The notes beneath the pieces were generated by a model, which was given only the letters and a program-made list of their open reading frames with translations, ran no database searches and was not told where the DNA came from. This document shows, one piece after another, positions 8,651-18,747 of a stretch of DNA of 64,000 bases (position 1 is its first letter; each line of letters starts with the position of its first letter). This DNA comes from Devosia pacifica. Its GTDB lineage: Bacteria; Pseudomonadota; Alphaproteobacteria; Rhizobiales; Devosiaceae. The position numbers and the translations under genes were made by a program. Where the stretch lies: assembly GCF_014652635.1 (NCBI RefSeq), contig NZ_BMZE01000004.1, forward strand, positions 1-64,000, in the 5' to 3' direction.

Positions 8651-9628
8651 TTACAGCTGCTGATAAAGCCGCTCGATGCGTTCGACTTCAGCGCTTGAGC
8701 CGAGGATCACAGGAATGCGCTGGTGAATAGAACTGGGCGCAGCCTCGAGCAACCGACCGGGGCCAGTGCTGGCGCGGCCGCCTGCCGCCTCGACGATCAG
8801 CGCCATTGGATTTGCTTCATAGAGCAACCTCAGGCGCCCGCCTTTGGCAACGGTCTCGCTGTCGAGAGGATAGAGAAATACGCCACCACGCATCAGGATG
8901 CGGTGAATGTCCGCGACCATAGAGCCGACCCAGCGCATGTTGTAGCGCTTGCCGAGAGGGCCGTCTTCGCCCTTTACCGAATCCGCAACATAGGTCCGCG
9001 TCGCCTCGTCCCAGAACCGTTCGCGCGCTGCGTTGATGGCATACTCTGCGGACTCGGAAGGGATGGTAAGTGTTGCGGCTGTCAGCACGAAATCGCCGGA
9101 CGCATCGAGCGTGAACGCGCTGGCCTGCCCCTGATAGACGAGGACAAGACTGGTGGAATTGCCGTAAGCGGCATAGCCGGCAGCGATCTGCTCCGTGCCG
9201 GGCTGCAGCAGATGCGCGCCCGGATCATCCGCAGGCACCTCGAGAAACGAAAAGATCGAGCCGACGGTAACGTTGACATCGAGATTTGAGCTGCCGTCGA
9301 GCGGATCGCAGGCAATCGCAAGCCCACCTTCATCGGCAGACCTTTCGAACAGCAGCGGCTCTTCCAGTTCCTCGGAAACCAAGGCCGAGACATGGCGATT
9401 TGGCCGGAGATGCTCAATGAAGATATCGTTCGATACGACATCGAGCTGCTTCTGGTCTTCTCCCTGAACATTGGTCGTCCCGGCAACGCCCGAAATGCCC
9501 TCGATAGGGGCCGTGCGCAGCACTTCGGCAATCTCGGCGCAAGCAGCAGCCACGCTGGTCATGGTCTCTGCCAGCTTTGGGGGCACCTGCCGATGCAGCA
9601 GCCATTCCGAAAGATTTGTACGCGCCAT
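8651..9628 (-). CDS. fbp: Fructose-1,6-bisphosphatase, class I
   Basis: Gluconeogenic enzyme hydrolysing fructose-1,6-bisphosphate to fructose-6-phosphate, 325 residues. The metal-binding motif DPLDGSSNLDVNVTVGSIFS and the C-terminal GGRASTGPGRLLEAAPSSIHQRIPVILGS block are characteristic. ATG at 9628 is chosen because GAGGAT precedes it at suitable distance and the protein then begins MARTNLSEWLLH; an upstream in-frame start at 9727 would overlap the end of the glutamate dehydrogenase gene. Its place directly after a catabolic glutamate dehydrogenase fits growth on amino acids, which requires gluconeogenesis. Confidence 0.95.
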   Translation of the reverse strand: MARTNLSEWLLHRQVPPKLAETMTSVAAACAEIAEVLRTAPIEGISGVAGTTNVQGEDQKQLDVVSNDIFIEHLRPNRHVSALVSEELEEPLLFERSADEGGLAIACDPLDGSSNLDVNVTVGSIFSFLEVPADDPGAHLLQPGTEQIAAGYAAYGNSTSLVLVYQGQASAFTLDASGDFVLTAATLTIPSESAEYAINAARERFWDEATRTYVADSVKGEDGPLGKRYNMRWVGSMVADIHRILMRGGVFLYPLDSETVAKGGRLRLLYEANPMALIVEAAGGRASTGPGRLLEAAPSSIHQRIPVILGSSAEVERIERLYQQL

Positions 9629-9716
9629 TGAATATCCTCGTGCGTTTGTCTGTGACGGCTGCCAGCATGCTGTCCGGCCCGCATCTGGCAAGCAAGACTT
9701 TGGAATGATGCGGGAT

Positions 9717-12700
9717 TTAGCTCCCACCTGCTATGTCGGTCAGTAGCCCCGCCGCAACGGAGAGGCGCGATACGGTCAATGTGCCGCGCGTCAGCTCCGA
9801 CACGGCTGAAACCGTCCGTGAGACCGCATCAGCTCGCCCCTGTTGCCACGCCAGCAGTTTGTCAGCCACGCTGGAGCCGCCGGTTGCGAGCACATCCGCC
9901 GCCAGCTCGCGCTGCGCCCTTGTCAGGTTCGCAAGCGCTCGATCCAGCGCCATGCGGTCATAGCGATCAAGAAGCACCAGCTGGCGTGCATTTTCGCCGA
10001 CCCCCGTCAGGTTGAACAGGGTTACGATCCCGAAATAGGCTTGCGCCGCGTCCGGCAGGCTAGCGCCCGAACGATCGCTGACCAGCACCACATCGCTTGC
10101 ATGTGCTATCATCGGCAGATCAGCGATCCGTTGTGCCAGAGCTTCGGGAACGCCGCCGGCAGCCAATCTTTCGATATGCCGTGCGCGGCGCTCCGCCACC
10201 TCTGCAGGCATCAGCTCCGCCAGGAGATTGGAGACGGTCACCACACCCTCGCGATGCCTTGCAACGATCGAGCGGGTGTCACCGGCCAGCGCGGCATTGC
10301 GAAGGAACCACAGCGCCTCGCGCCGCATCAGCGCCTCGACTTCAGCATATAGCTCCAGCTGCAAAGTGCCGCTGATCGCCCCATCGAGCGCATCGATGGC
10401 ACTGTTGAGATCGGTGAGGCCATAGGTGTCACGTGTCGCAACATAAGCCCGCGCTACGTCTCCTGGCCCAGCGCTTGTTGCTGCTCGCAACTCGTCAACC
10501 ACCGCAGGTCCGCCGCGGTTGATGATCGCGTTCGAAAGAACCGTCGCAACCACTTCCCGGCGAAGCCTGTGGTGTTCGACTGCGTCGGGATAGGTTGCCG
10601 CAAGCTGATCCGGAAAATAGCGCAGCATCTCGCCTGTGAGATAAGGGTCATCCGGCGCATCGGACTCCAACAGGTCGGCGTAGTAGGTGAGTTTGGCGTA
10701 GGCGAGCAGAACGGCGAGTTCAGGCCTTGTCAGGGCCTGACCATTTGCTGCGCGGTCGTCGATTTCCTGCTCGCTCGGCAGGAATTCGACGCCACGATCG
10801 AGAAGGCCGCGCTCTTCGAGCGTGCACATCAGGTCGCGAAGGTCTGGCAATTCCGAGAGCCCGGCGCGATCGGCGAGCGATATCGCAAGACTCTGCAGGT
10901 AATTGTTGCGCAAGCACAGCTGGGCCACGGCCTCGGTCATCTCGGCGAGGAAGGCGTTTCGCTGGCCATCCTCCAGCCTGCCAGCTTCCTGCACCGGACG
11001 GAGCGCGATCTTGATATTGACCTCGAGATCCGAGGAATTCACGCCTGCCGAGTTATCTATCGCGTCTGTGTTAATCCGCCCGCCTTTGAGCGCATATTCG
11101 ATACGGCCTCGCTGCGTGATGCCGAGGTTGGCGCCTTCACCGATCACCAGGGCGCGCACCTTATCGGCGCTGACACGAATGGCGTCGTTTGCGCGGTCAC
11201 CGACATCGGCATTGCTTTCGCTTCTGGCCCGGACATAGGTGCCGATCCCGCCAAACCACAGCAGATCGACATTGAGGGACAGGATAGCCGACATGATTGC
11301 TGTCGGGGTGGCAGCCTCGCCCTCGAGACCGAGCAGATCGCGCAGCCTGTCGTTCAGCGGAATGGACTTGGCACTGCGCGAGAATACGCCGCCCATCGGT
11401 GAGATCAGCGATTTGTCGTAGTCCTGCCAGCTCGAGCGCGGCAGTTGAAATAACCGGCGACGTTCGGCAATCGATGCTGCAGCGTCGGGATCAGGATCAA
11501 GGAAGATATCGCGGTGGTCGAACGCGGCGACCAGCCGGATCTCCTCTGATAGAAGCATGCCGTTGCCGAACACGTCCCCGGACATGTCGCCAACACCGGC
11601 GACAGTGAACGGCTCGGTCTGGATATCGCGGTCCATCTCGCGGAAATGGCGGCGCACGCATTCCCATGCGCCGCGCGCGGTGATGCCCATTTCCTTATGG
11701 TCATAGCCGGCGGAGCCACCGGACGCGAAGGCATCGCCCAACCAGAAGCCTCGACTGACCGCAATCGCATTCGCCGTATCGGAGAAGCTGGCCGTGCCCT
11801 TGTCAGCCGCAACAACCAGGTAGGGGTCATCGCCATCGCGGCGTATCACACGCTCCGGCGCCTCGATATCGGCGCCCACACGGTTATCGGTTATGTCGAG
11901 CAGCGCACCGATGAAAATCTTGTAGCATGCGGTTCCCTCCGCCTGCCGCGCCTCGCGCGCCATGTCGGTCGTCAAGTGTTTCGGTACAAACCCGCCTTTA
12001 GCGCCCACTGGCACGATGACCGCATTCTTGACCTGCTGCGCCTTCACCAAGCCCAGGACTTCCGTTCGGAAATCCTCTGGGCGATCGGACCACCGCAGTC
12101 CGCCACGCGCGATAGCGCCGAACCGCAGGTGAATGCCTTCGACGCGCGGCGAGTAGACGAAAATCTCGCGGAATGGCCTTGGCGCCGGCATGGCCTCGAC
12201 AAGAGAACTGTCAAACTTGATCGCGAGCGCGGGACGCTGCTCGCCGGTCTTTCCCCGCTGGAAGAAATTCGTGCGCAGCGATGCTTCGACCAGATTGGCG
12301 AAGCGCGCCAGGATACGATCTTCATCAATGGAACTGGCAGCATCGCGCGCCGCCTCGATGCGCTTGCGCGCCTCCTCGGCCTCGGCCCCATCGGCACGAT
12401 CCGGGTCATGCAGGGCATGGAACAGGCTGACCACCGCGGCAGCTGCGTCGCTGTGAGTGTTCAGCACCTGTGCCAGATAGCGTTGCGAATAAGAGATCCC
12501 CACCTGACGCAGATAACGCGAGAGCGCCCGTAAGAGAGCAACATCCGGCCACTCCAGGCGCTCAAGAACGGTCAAGGCATTGAGGCCATCGCTCTCCGTC
12601 GCGTCACTCCAGACCGCCAAGAGGGCGGATTCGAGAACTGTGAACAGAGCCTCGACATCGGCCTCGCCACTGAGCGGCGAGACAAGAACCATGTCGTGGA

Positions 12701-14426
12701 TATAGCGCACCGCTTCATCGGTGGCCCGGACGGTATAGGTCCGCTCCTCGATGACCCGGAAGCCGAATTGCTCAAGCATCGGCACGCGGTCGCTCAGCGG
12801 GATGGCGCTGCCGAGATGGTAAAAGCGCAAACGCACGCCGTCCGGCACCTCACTGGTCCGATTAAGGGCGATGGCGAGACTTGCGCCGTCCGAAAGGCTC
12901 TCGAAACGTTCGATATCGGCCAGTGCATCTTCGACCGAGTTTCGCGACTGGTAGGCCTGCGAAAATCCCTCGCGGAAACGCGCGGCGCTCGCAGGATTTT
13001 TCGTAGCAGCCATCAGCCGTTCGCCAAAGCCGCGGCTGATCTTCTCCACCCGCTCTTCAAGGGCCGAACGCGATGGCGTTGGCGTGTCTCCGCCATTGCG
13101 GCCGATGATAACGTGAACCCGCACCAGCTCGCCTTCGAGATAGTTCGGGTAGAACGCCGAAACGCGTCCGTCATACTGCTCGGCGAGTTCGTTGAGAATT
13201 GCGGCGCGGATATGAGCGTCGTAACGGTCGCGCGGCACGTAGACGAGGATCGAGACAAAATTGTCGAACCTGTCGATGCGCGGCAGCACGCGAACGCGCG
13301 GCCGGTCGTAGAGCGCTGCGATAGCTGCGCCATACTCCGCAAGAAGGCCGGTGTCGATCTGGAAGAGTTCGTCGCGCGGATAGCTCATCAATGCGCCGAG
13401 CAGGGCACGCCTTGCATGGCTCTCCGGGTTGAGCTGCGATCGCCGCATCACCTCGAGGATCTTCTGGCGAATTATTGGAACATCGGTATGGGGTGCTGCC
13501 ACCGCCTGCGCAGTGAACAGCCCCAATAGGCGCACCTCGCCGCTGACCTTGCCGTCTCCATCCACCAGCTTGATGACGACGTAATCGAGATGGACGCGCC
13601 GATGCACCCGGCTGCGGATGTTGGCCTTGTTGACGGTGACAGGTGCGGCATTCCTGATGAACGCCTCGTGCTCTGGCGTGAACTCGACGAAATCGGTGCC
13701 GCTGCGCAAAAACTTCAAGTCGGGATCGCGCAGGATGCCGAGGCCAGACTCAGGCAGGGGAGAGCTGTCCGCTTCCGAGATGGTGTATTCGCGCAGGCCG
13801 ATAAACGTGAAGTTGTTTTCCGTCAGCCAATCGAGAAGCGCCGCCGCTTCGGCATTTGCCGTGTCCCGTCCGGCGCGCTTTTCGATGTCACGGGCGAGCG
13901 AGCGGGCACGCGCCTGCATCGGCTCCCAATCGGCGACCGCCAGACGCACGTCGGCCAGCGTGGCCTCGATCTCCGAGACCAGCCGCGCCTCTTCCGCGAT
14001 TGGATCGATCTCGACATGCATGATGCTGAGAGCTTCAGCACCTTCGTGCGGCTTTGCCGTTAGGGTGCCATCCTGGCTCTCGAAAACTCTGGGGTGCGCG
14101 AAGAGTCTGATGGTGCCGCCGATCTCGCGAATGGACGCAAGAATGCTGTCGACGATGAACGGCATATCGCGCGACACCACCGATACCACCATAGTTCCGG
14201 AGCTGTCCGGAGAGACCCGAACCGCGCCCACCTCCTCGGTCCGAGCAATATCGAACGATCTCTTCAGCCGGTCGATGAGTGCGTCAGGATCGGCGGACTT
14301 CAGATCATCTTCGTCAATCGAGGCGAGGGCCGCATCGAGAAGCGCCGCGTTGTCCGTATCCACCTCGGTAAGTGTGGCGATACGGCTCGCCATCTGCTCC
14401 CGCGCATCCTTGATCGAGTCTGGCAC
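9717..14426 (-). CDS. NAD-specific glutamate dehydrogenase, large (180-kDa) class
   Basis: Catabolic enzyme of 1569 residues converting glutamate to 2-oxoglutarate and ammonium with NAD. The long N-terminal half holds ACT-like regulatory segments of the kind seen in this class (allosteric control by amino acids is known for family members). The catalytic core includes GGLRWSDRPEDFRTEVLGLV and VIVPVGAKGGFV, with the substrate lysine, and a Rossmann segment farther on (VIGEGANLGITQ). The start is a GTG at 14426 preceded by GGAGGGGGAA at good spacing. The gene stands alone, with fbp 88 bases downstream. No frame break was noticed. Confidence 0.95.
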   Translation of the reverse strand: MPDSIKDAREQMASRIATLTEVDTDNAALLDAALASIDEDDLKSADPDALIDRLKRSFDIARTEEVGAVRVSPDSSGTMVVSVVSRDMPFIVDSILASIREIGGTIRLFAHPRVFESQDGTLTAKPHEGAEALSIMHVEIDPIAEEARLVSEIEATLADVRLAVADWEPMQARARSLARDIEKRAGRDTANAEAAALLDWLTENNFTFIGLREYTISEADSSPLPESGLGILRDPDLKFLRSGTDFVEFTPEHEAFIRNAAPVTVNKANIRSRVHRRVHLDYVVIKLVDGDGKVSGEVRLLGLFTAQAVAAPHTDVPIIRQKILEVMRRSQLNPESHARRALLGALMSYPRDELFQIDTGLLAEYGAAIAALYDRPRVRVLPRIDRFDNFVSILVYVPRDRYDAHIRAAILNELAEQYDGRVSAFYPNYLEGELVRVHVIIGRNGGDTPTPSRSALEERVEKISRGFGERLMAATKNPASAARFREGFSQAYQSRNSVEDALADIERFESLSDGASLAIALNRTSEVPDGVRLRFYHLGSAIPLSDRVPMLEQFGFRVIEERTYTVRATDEAVRYIHDMVLVSPLSGEADVEALFTVLESALLAVWSDATESDGLNALTVLERLEWPDVALLRALSRYLRQVGISYSQRYLAQVLNTHSDAAAAVVSLFHALHDPDRADGAEAEEARKRIEAARDAASSIDEDRILARFANLVEASLRTNFFQRGKTGEQRPALAIKFDSSLVEAMPAPRPFREIFVYSPRVEGIHLRFGAIARGGLRWSDRPEDFRTEVLGLVKAQQVKNAVIVPVGAKGGFVPKHLTTDMAREARQAEGTACYKIFIGALLDITDNRVGADIEAPERVIRRDGDDPYLVVAADKGTASFSDTANAIAVSRGFWLGDAFASGGSAGYDHKEMGITARGAWECVRRHFREMDRDIQTEPFTVAGVGDMSGDVFGNGMLLSEEIRLVAAFDHRDIFLDPDPDAAASIAERRRLFQLPRSSWQDYDKSLISPMGGVFSRSAKSIPLNDRLRDLLGLEGEAATPTAIMSAILSLNVDLLWFGGIGTYVRARSESNADVGDRANDAIRVSADKVRALVIGEGANLGITQRGRIEYALKGGRINTDAIDNSAGVNSSDLEVNIKIALRPVQEAGRLEDGQRNAFLAEMTEAVAQLCLRNNYLQSLAISLADRAGLSELPDLRDLMCTLEERGLLDRGVEFLPSEQEIDDRAANGQALTRPELAVLLAYAKLTYYADLLESDAPDDPYLTGEMLRYFPDQLAATYPDAVEHHRLRREVVATVLSNAIINRGGPAVVDELRAATSAGPGDVARAYVATRDTYGLTDLNSAIDALDGAISGTLQLELYAEVEALMRREALWFLRNAALAGDTRSIVARHREGVVTVSNLLAELMPAEVAERRARHIERLAAGGVPEALAQRIADLPMIAHASDVVLVSDRSGASLPDAAQAYFGIVTLFNLTGVGENARQLVLLDRYDRMALDRALANLTRAQRELAADVLATGGSSVADKLLAWQQGRADAVSRTVSAVSELTRGTLTVSRLSVAAGLLTDIAGGS

Positions 14427-14501
14427 GCTTTCCCCCTCCGGTATGGTCTCGCACTGATGAAGGCTATACCGGAACGAGCGCGATTTCGATTGGCTGCGTA
14501 A

Positions 14502-15431
14502 TCAGTCGTCAATGACGTCCTGGCGCATCTGGCTCGGCGTGATGCCATATGCGCGGCGGAAGTGTTCATAGAACTGTGTCAGCGAGGTGAAGCCGGACTG
14601 AAAGGCGACGTTGGCAATCGACAAATTGCCTTCGAACAGCAATGCGCGCGCACGAATGAGCCGCATCCGCGTCACGAATTTCTGGATCGAAATGCGCATG
14701 ACCTTTGAAAACAGGTCAGCGGCATAGTTCGGGTGAAGGCCGACAACCTTGGCCACCTCCGCGGCGGGCAGGGGCTCCGAAATGTTCTCGATGACGTAGC
14801 GCACCATTGCCACTACGTACCGGACCGGTGAGGCGCTGCGGGTCCGTCGGCCTTCGCTTTCGATCCAGGCAGGCAGCAGCATCTCCCAGCCGGTGAGGGC
14901 TGCCCGCCGGAACATGGCGCCCATTTCGACCTGAACAATATCTGTGCGCAGCGCATTGCCGCTGCGATAATCCGAATGCCAACGTTCCAGCGTATCGATC
15001 CCCACCGCATCGGGGTTCAGAGCGACGATGCCACCCCCCATCATCGTCTCCGTCAGACGACCGAGCTGCGGCATGTGGAGGAACGAATCGAGCGGCAGGT
15101 AGACGTTGAGCTGGCGACCTTGCTGCGCTGTCGGACTGAGTGCAACCGTCTGGTGTGGAATACCGGCCCAGAAGGCCACCAATCGTTCCGAAGGCACGCA
15201 CACTGGACGCCCGTCATAGACATAGTGCATCTCGCCAGCGCTCAGCCAGTTGATCTCGATATGTCCATGGCTGTGCGGTTCCGACATGACGATGGGCCGG
15301 AAAGACCGGATGCCGAACCGGCCGAAGGCCCGGCTCGAAGCATAAAAGCTCCTGTCCGGGCGCGGCATCGGTCGTGGCGCCTGGCTACCCGGCACCTTCG
15401 TGGTGGATGAAGCTTGCTTGTTAACTTCCAT
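14502..15431 (-). CDS. AraC family regulator, MelR/AgpT-like
   Basis: Regulator of 309 residues. The N-terminal part is a cupin-type effector domain (EPHSHGHIEINWLSAGEMHY, then VAFWAGIPHQTV), which resembles E. coli MelR around HWHGQVEVN and FWACTPHQ. The C-terminal 100 residues are a double helix-turn-helix ending in GFTSLTQFYEHFRRAYGITPSQMR, typical of AraC/XylS. It is divergent from an Opp-type importer operon that ends in melA, the same arrangement as the S. meliloti agpT/agp alpha-galactoside locus known from the literature. I infer a transcriptional activator responding to melibiose or raffinose. No clear Shine-Dalgarno precedes the ATG. Confidence 0.85.
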   Translation of the reverse strand: MEVNKQASSTTKVPGSQAPRPMPRPDRSFYASSRAFGRFGIRSFRPIVMSEPHSHGHIEINWLSAGEMHYVYDGRPVCVPSERLVAFWAGIPHQTVALSPTAQQGRQLNVYLPLDSFLHMPQLGRLTETMMGGGIVALNPDAVGIDTLERWHSDYRSGNALRTDIVQVEMGAMFRRAALTGWEMLLPAWIESEGRRTRSASPVRYVVAMVRYVIENISEPLPAAEVAKVVGLHPNYAADLFSKVMRISIQKFVTRMRLIRARALLFEGNLSIANVAFQSGFTSLTQFYEHFRRAYGITPSQMRQDVIDD

Positions 15432-15581
15432 TCAAGACTGCGTGGATCTGTGAAACCCGGAAATACTCTCTAGAAAAGCGGATTGCTTGCGCCATTGCAA
15501 GGCTTAGGGTCACCCCATGGACGTGTCGGGGAGGAAACCGGCACCGTGGCCAACCGGCCGTCCGTTATACTGGGAGGTATC
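15432..15581. promoter_or_regulatory. Divergent promoter region between the AraC regulator and the alpha-galactoside importer
   Basis: This 150-base gap must hold the promoters of both the regulator (leftward) and the importer/melA operon (rightward), plus the AraC binding sites. GGGAGG at 15572-15577 is a clear ribosome site for the ATG at 15582. TTGC repeats around 15484-15499 are noted, but I see no convincing direct-repeat operator or promoter hexamers. Confidence 0.4.
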
Positions 15582-17669
15582 ATGAGGAAGCATGTTCATG
15601 CCCTTGGCGGGGCAAGTCTGCTGCTTGGCGTATCGATAATCGCCACGCAGGCGCAGGTGCTGGAGCCAACCACTCCGCCCGAGCCACCTGAGTTCGCTGC
15701 CCAAAGCGAACCGAACTTTGTCGGCGTTTCCGAGATCCTAGGCTTCGAGGCGCTCGACGAGTATCACGAGCCAGAGTGGGTGACTGAAAACTTCGTCGAG
15801 CCCGGCCTGCTACCGCCGGTCGAGGAACGGCTGCCTGCGGAGCCGATGGTCTACAAGACCAGCAATATGCCGGACGGCATCGGTGTCTACGGCGATGTGA
15901 TGCGTCACGTCATCGGCGGACGGCCCGAAGGCTGGAACTATATCGGTGGCCAGTCTCAAGGCTGGGGCGGTATCGATATCGGCTTGTCCGAGTGCCTCAC
16001 CCGCACCGGACCCCTGTTCATGGTCAATGCCGACGAGCTTGAGCCTCTGCCCAACTTGGCAAAGAGCTGGGAATGGTCTGAAGACGGTCACGAACTGACC
16101 ATGCATCTCATCGAAGGTGCGAAATGGTCCGATGGCGACCCCTTCGATTCAGAAGACATCATGTTCTTCTGGGAAGACAACGTTCTCGATTCCAACGTTT
16201 CGCCGCTCAACGGCGCAACACCGGAAACATTCGGCACCGGCACGACCCTCGAGGCCGTCGACGAGTACACGATCAAGTGGACGTTCCAGGAAGAGCGGCC
16301 GACGCAGTATCTCTATCAGATGGCTTACGGCACATTCTGCCCCGGCCCGAGCCACATCCTGAAGCCCGAACACCCGAACTACTCGGACAACACCTACGAA
16401 GAGTACAAGAACGCGTTCCCGCCTGATTACCTGAACATTCCGGTCATGGGCGGTTGGGTTCCGGTCGAATATCGGGCCGAAGACATCATCGTGATGCGTC
16501 GCAATCCGTACTATTGGAAGGTCGACGAGGAAGGCAACCAGCTCCCATATCTCGACGAGCTGCACTATCGCCTGTCCACATGGGCTGACCGTGACGTCCA
16601 GACCGTTGCGGGTTCTGCGGACTTCTCGAACCTCGAGCAGCCGGAAAGCTTCGTTGAGTCACTGCGCCGTTCTGCCGAGGAAACGGCTCCGGCACGCCTG
16701 CAGTTCGGTGCTCGCACCATCGGGTATGCATTGCAGATGAATCTGTCGGCGAATGGCTGGGGCGACCCGGACGAGCGCGAGCAGGCCGTCCGCGAACTCA
16801 ACCGTGAGCTCGATTTCCGCAAGGCCGTCACCTCTGCTGTCGACCGTCAGCGGCTTGGCAATTCCCTTGTCCAAGGGCCGTTCACGGCAATCTATCCCGG
16901 CGGTCTTTACGCTGGAACACCGTTCTACGACCGCGAGTCGACAGCTTACTATCCCTTTGATCTTGAAGGCGCCAATGCGGTGCTCGACGAGATGGGGCTC
17001 GAGGATACGGACGGCAATGGCATTCGCAACTTCCCCGAAGGCGGCGAAGACATTGAGATAACGCTGCTCGCCAACACAGATTACGCGACCGACACAAACG
17101 TCGCCGAAGCCGTGATAGCGATGATGCAGCCGCTCGGAATTCGCGTTGTTGCGAACTTCCAATCTGGGACCTCGCGTGACGATTCCGCAGCGGCGGGCCA
17201 GTTCGACTGGCAGATTGTCCGTCAGGGTGCCGAAGTGGCATCTGTTGTGCAGAACACGGTGGCCTTGGCGCCTGTTGGCCCACGCACCCACACGTTCCAC
17301 CGTGCAGGCCCGGATGGAGAACTCGATCTGATGCCGTTCGAGCAGGAGCTCGTCGATATCGTCAATGAGTTCATCGCAACGAGCGACACCGAAGAGCGCG
17401 TCGACCTGATGCACGAGTTCCAGCAGGTCTACACCGAGAACGTCTTCGCCGTGGGGCTGACCCAGTACCCGGGTGCGCTGATCATCAACAAGCGCTTCGC
17501 CAACGTGCCGGCCGGTACGCCGATCTTCCAGTACAACTGGGCTGAAGACAGCGTGATCCGCGAGCGGCTCTATGTGCCCGAGGACCAGCAGACCGATGCC
17601 GCGTTGTTCCCCAACACGCTGCCGGGCGAGCCGGGTTCCGACGGTCCGACCGAAGGCGAGCCGAGCTGA
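15582..17669 (+). CDS. Opp-type ABC substrate-binding protein, probably alpha-galactoside binding (AgpA-like)
   Basis: Periplasmic binding protein of 695 residues in the SBP_bac_5 (oligopeptide) family. Residues 1-25 form a signal peptide ending ATQAQ. Residues about 26-105 are a Pro/Glu-rich extension before the normal fold begins. The family core is seen at ELEPLPNLAKSWEWSEDGHELT and KWSDGDPF. Long proteins of this type carry oligosaccharides in rhizobia (S. meliloti AgpA transports melibiose and raffinose). ATG 15582 is chosen for its GGGAGG site and the signal peptide. It is the first gene of the operon with two permeases, an ATPase and melA, so the substrate inference is good but indirect. 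Confidence 0.85.
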   Translation: MRKHVHALGGASLLLGVSIIATQAQVLEPTTPPEPPEFAAQSEPNFVGVSEILGFEALDEYHEPEWVTENFVEPGLLPPVEERLPAEPMVYKTSNMPDGIGVYGDVMRHVIGGRPEGWNYIGGQSQGWGGIDIGLSECLTRTGPLFMVNADELEPLPNLAKSWEWSEDGHELTMHLIEGAKWSDGDPFDSEDIMFFWEDNVLDSNVSPLNGATPETFGTGTTLEAVDEYTIKWTFQEERPTQYLYQMAYGTFCPGPSHILKPEHPNYSDNTYEEYKNAFPPDYLNIPVMGGWVPVEYRAEDIIVMRRNPYYWKVDEEGNQLPYLDELHYRLSTWADRDVQTVAGSADFSNLEQPESFVESLRRSAEETAPARLQFGARTIGYALQMNLSANGWGDPDEREQAVRELNRELDFRKAVTSAVDRQRLGNSLVQGPFTAIYPGGLYAGTPFYDRESTAYYPFDLEGANAVLDEMGLEDTDGNGIRNFPEGGEDIEITLLANTDYATDTNVAEAVIAMMQPLGIRVVANFQSGTSRDDSAAAGQFDWQIVRQGAEVASVVQNTVALAPVGPRTHTFHRAGPDGELDLMPFEQELVDIVNEFIATSDTEERVDLMHEFQQVYTENVFAVGLTQYPGALIINKRFANVPAGTPIFQYNWAEDSVIRERLYVPEDQQTDAALFPNTLPGEPGSDGPTEGEPS

Positions 17670-17685
17670 TCGGTCTTTGAACTGA

Positions 17686-17710
17686 GACAGGGGGCCGCTG
17701 GCCCTCTGTC
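17686..17710 (+). other. Hairpin after the binding-protein gene
   Basis: GACAGGGGGCC pairs with GGCCCTCTGTC across a GCT loop (11-bp stem with one wobble). It lies 17 bases after the binding-protein stop and 26 before the permease start, with no T tract. It is more likely an mRNA-stabilising or partial-attenuation element than a full terminator. Confidence 0.6.
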
Positions 17711-17736
17711 ACCTGCACCACGGACAGGCTTGTGGC

Positions 17737-18747
17737 ATGTTTAGATTTCTGACTTTTCGCATTCTCGGGGCGATCCCGCTGCTGCTGCTGCTCAGCGTCG
17801 TCACATTCGCGATCATCCAGGCGCCGCCCGGAGACTACAGCGATTACATCCGCTCCATGCTCATCAATCAGGGCGGTGCGACGTTTGACGAAGCTGAAGC
17901 GCAGGCGCAGGCCTATCGCGCCGCAAATGGCCTCGACGATCCGTTGGTGGTACAATATTTCCGCTGGATAACCGGCATTGTTACCCGCTTCGATTTCGGT
18001 CACTCGCTGTATTACAATCGTCCCGTAGGCGATGTGGTGGCCGACCGACTGCCGGCGACCATATTACTGGCGCTGACCTGTCACATTCTCGCGTCGATAC
18101 TGGGCATCTCGCTCGGGATCATTGCTGCGACCCGCCAGTACAGCTGGGTCGACACGCTGCTCGGCGTCATCTCGTTTCTCGGCATGACCATCCCGCGCTT
18201 CCTAATGGCGCTGATCATTCTTTACGTGCTGGTCTTCAAGCTGAACGTTTCCGAAGTGGGCATGTTCTTTTCTGCTTACTACGGCGGTCAGCCCTGGAGT
18301 TGGGGCAAGTTCGTGAACCTGCTGCAGCACGTCTGGCCGGTCATCTTCATCGCCACGTTCGGCGGGCTCGCTTACAACATGCGCGTTATGCGCGGCAATC
18401 TGCTGGACGTGTTGAACGCACAATATGTGGAGACAGCCCGGGCCAAAGGCCTGCCCGAACGGTCCGTCATCATGAAGCACGCGGTGCCGAATGCACTGCA
18501 TCCGCTGGTGGCGTACCAGGGTGTCGTGTTGCCTTACATGCTCACGGGCGAGATTGAAGTCGCCGTGGTCTTCGGGCTGGCGACTGTAGGTCCTGCCATC
18601 GTTGGGTCCATGGGCGTCGGCGACGTCTTCGTGACCGCGACGTTCATGCTCGTGCTCGCTGCAACGCTCATCATAGGCAATATCATCGCAGATATCCTGT
18701 TGGTTGCGCTTGATCCCCGTATTCGTCTGGGAGGTTCGGCCGAATGA
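17737..18747 (+). CDS. ABC importer permease, DppB/OppB type (AgpB-like)
   Basis: Inner-membrane subunit of 336 residues with an N-terminal helix (ILGAIPLLLLLSVVTFAIIQAPPGDY), a periplasmic insertion and five further helices. The EAA loop, which contacts the ATPase, is seen at VETARAKGLPERSVIMKHAVPNALHPL. The PPGDY sequence after TM1 matches the PGDP/PGD motif of the OppB branch. It overlaps the second permease gene by an ATGA junction at 18744-18747. It presumably forms the channel with that permease for alpha-galactosides brought by the binding protein upstream. Confidence 0.9.
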   Translation: MFRFLTFRILGAIPLLLLLSVVTFAIIQAPPGDYSDYIRSMLINQGGATFDEAEAQAQAYRAANGLDDPLVVQYFRWITGIVTRFDFGHSLYYNRPVGDVVADRLPATILLALTCHILASILGISLGIIAATRQYSWVDTLLGVISFLGMTIPRFLMALIILYVLVFKLNVSEVGMFFSAYYGGQPWSWGKFVNLLQHVWPVIFIATFGGLAYNMRVMRGNLLDVLNAQYVETARAKGLPERSVIMKHAVPNALHPLVAYQGVVLPYMLTGEIEVAVVFGLATVGPAIVGSMGVGDVFVTATFMLVLAATLIIGNIIADILLVALDPRIRLGGSAE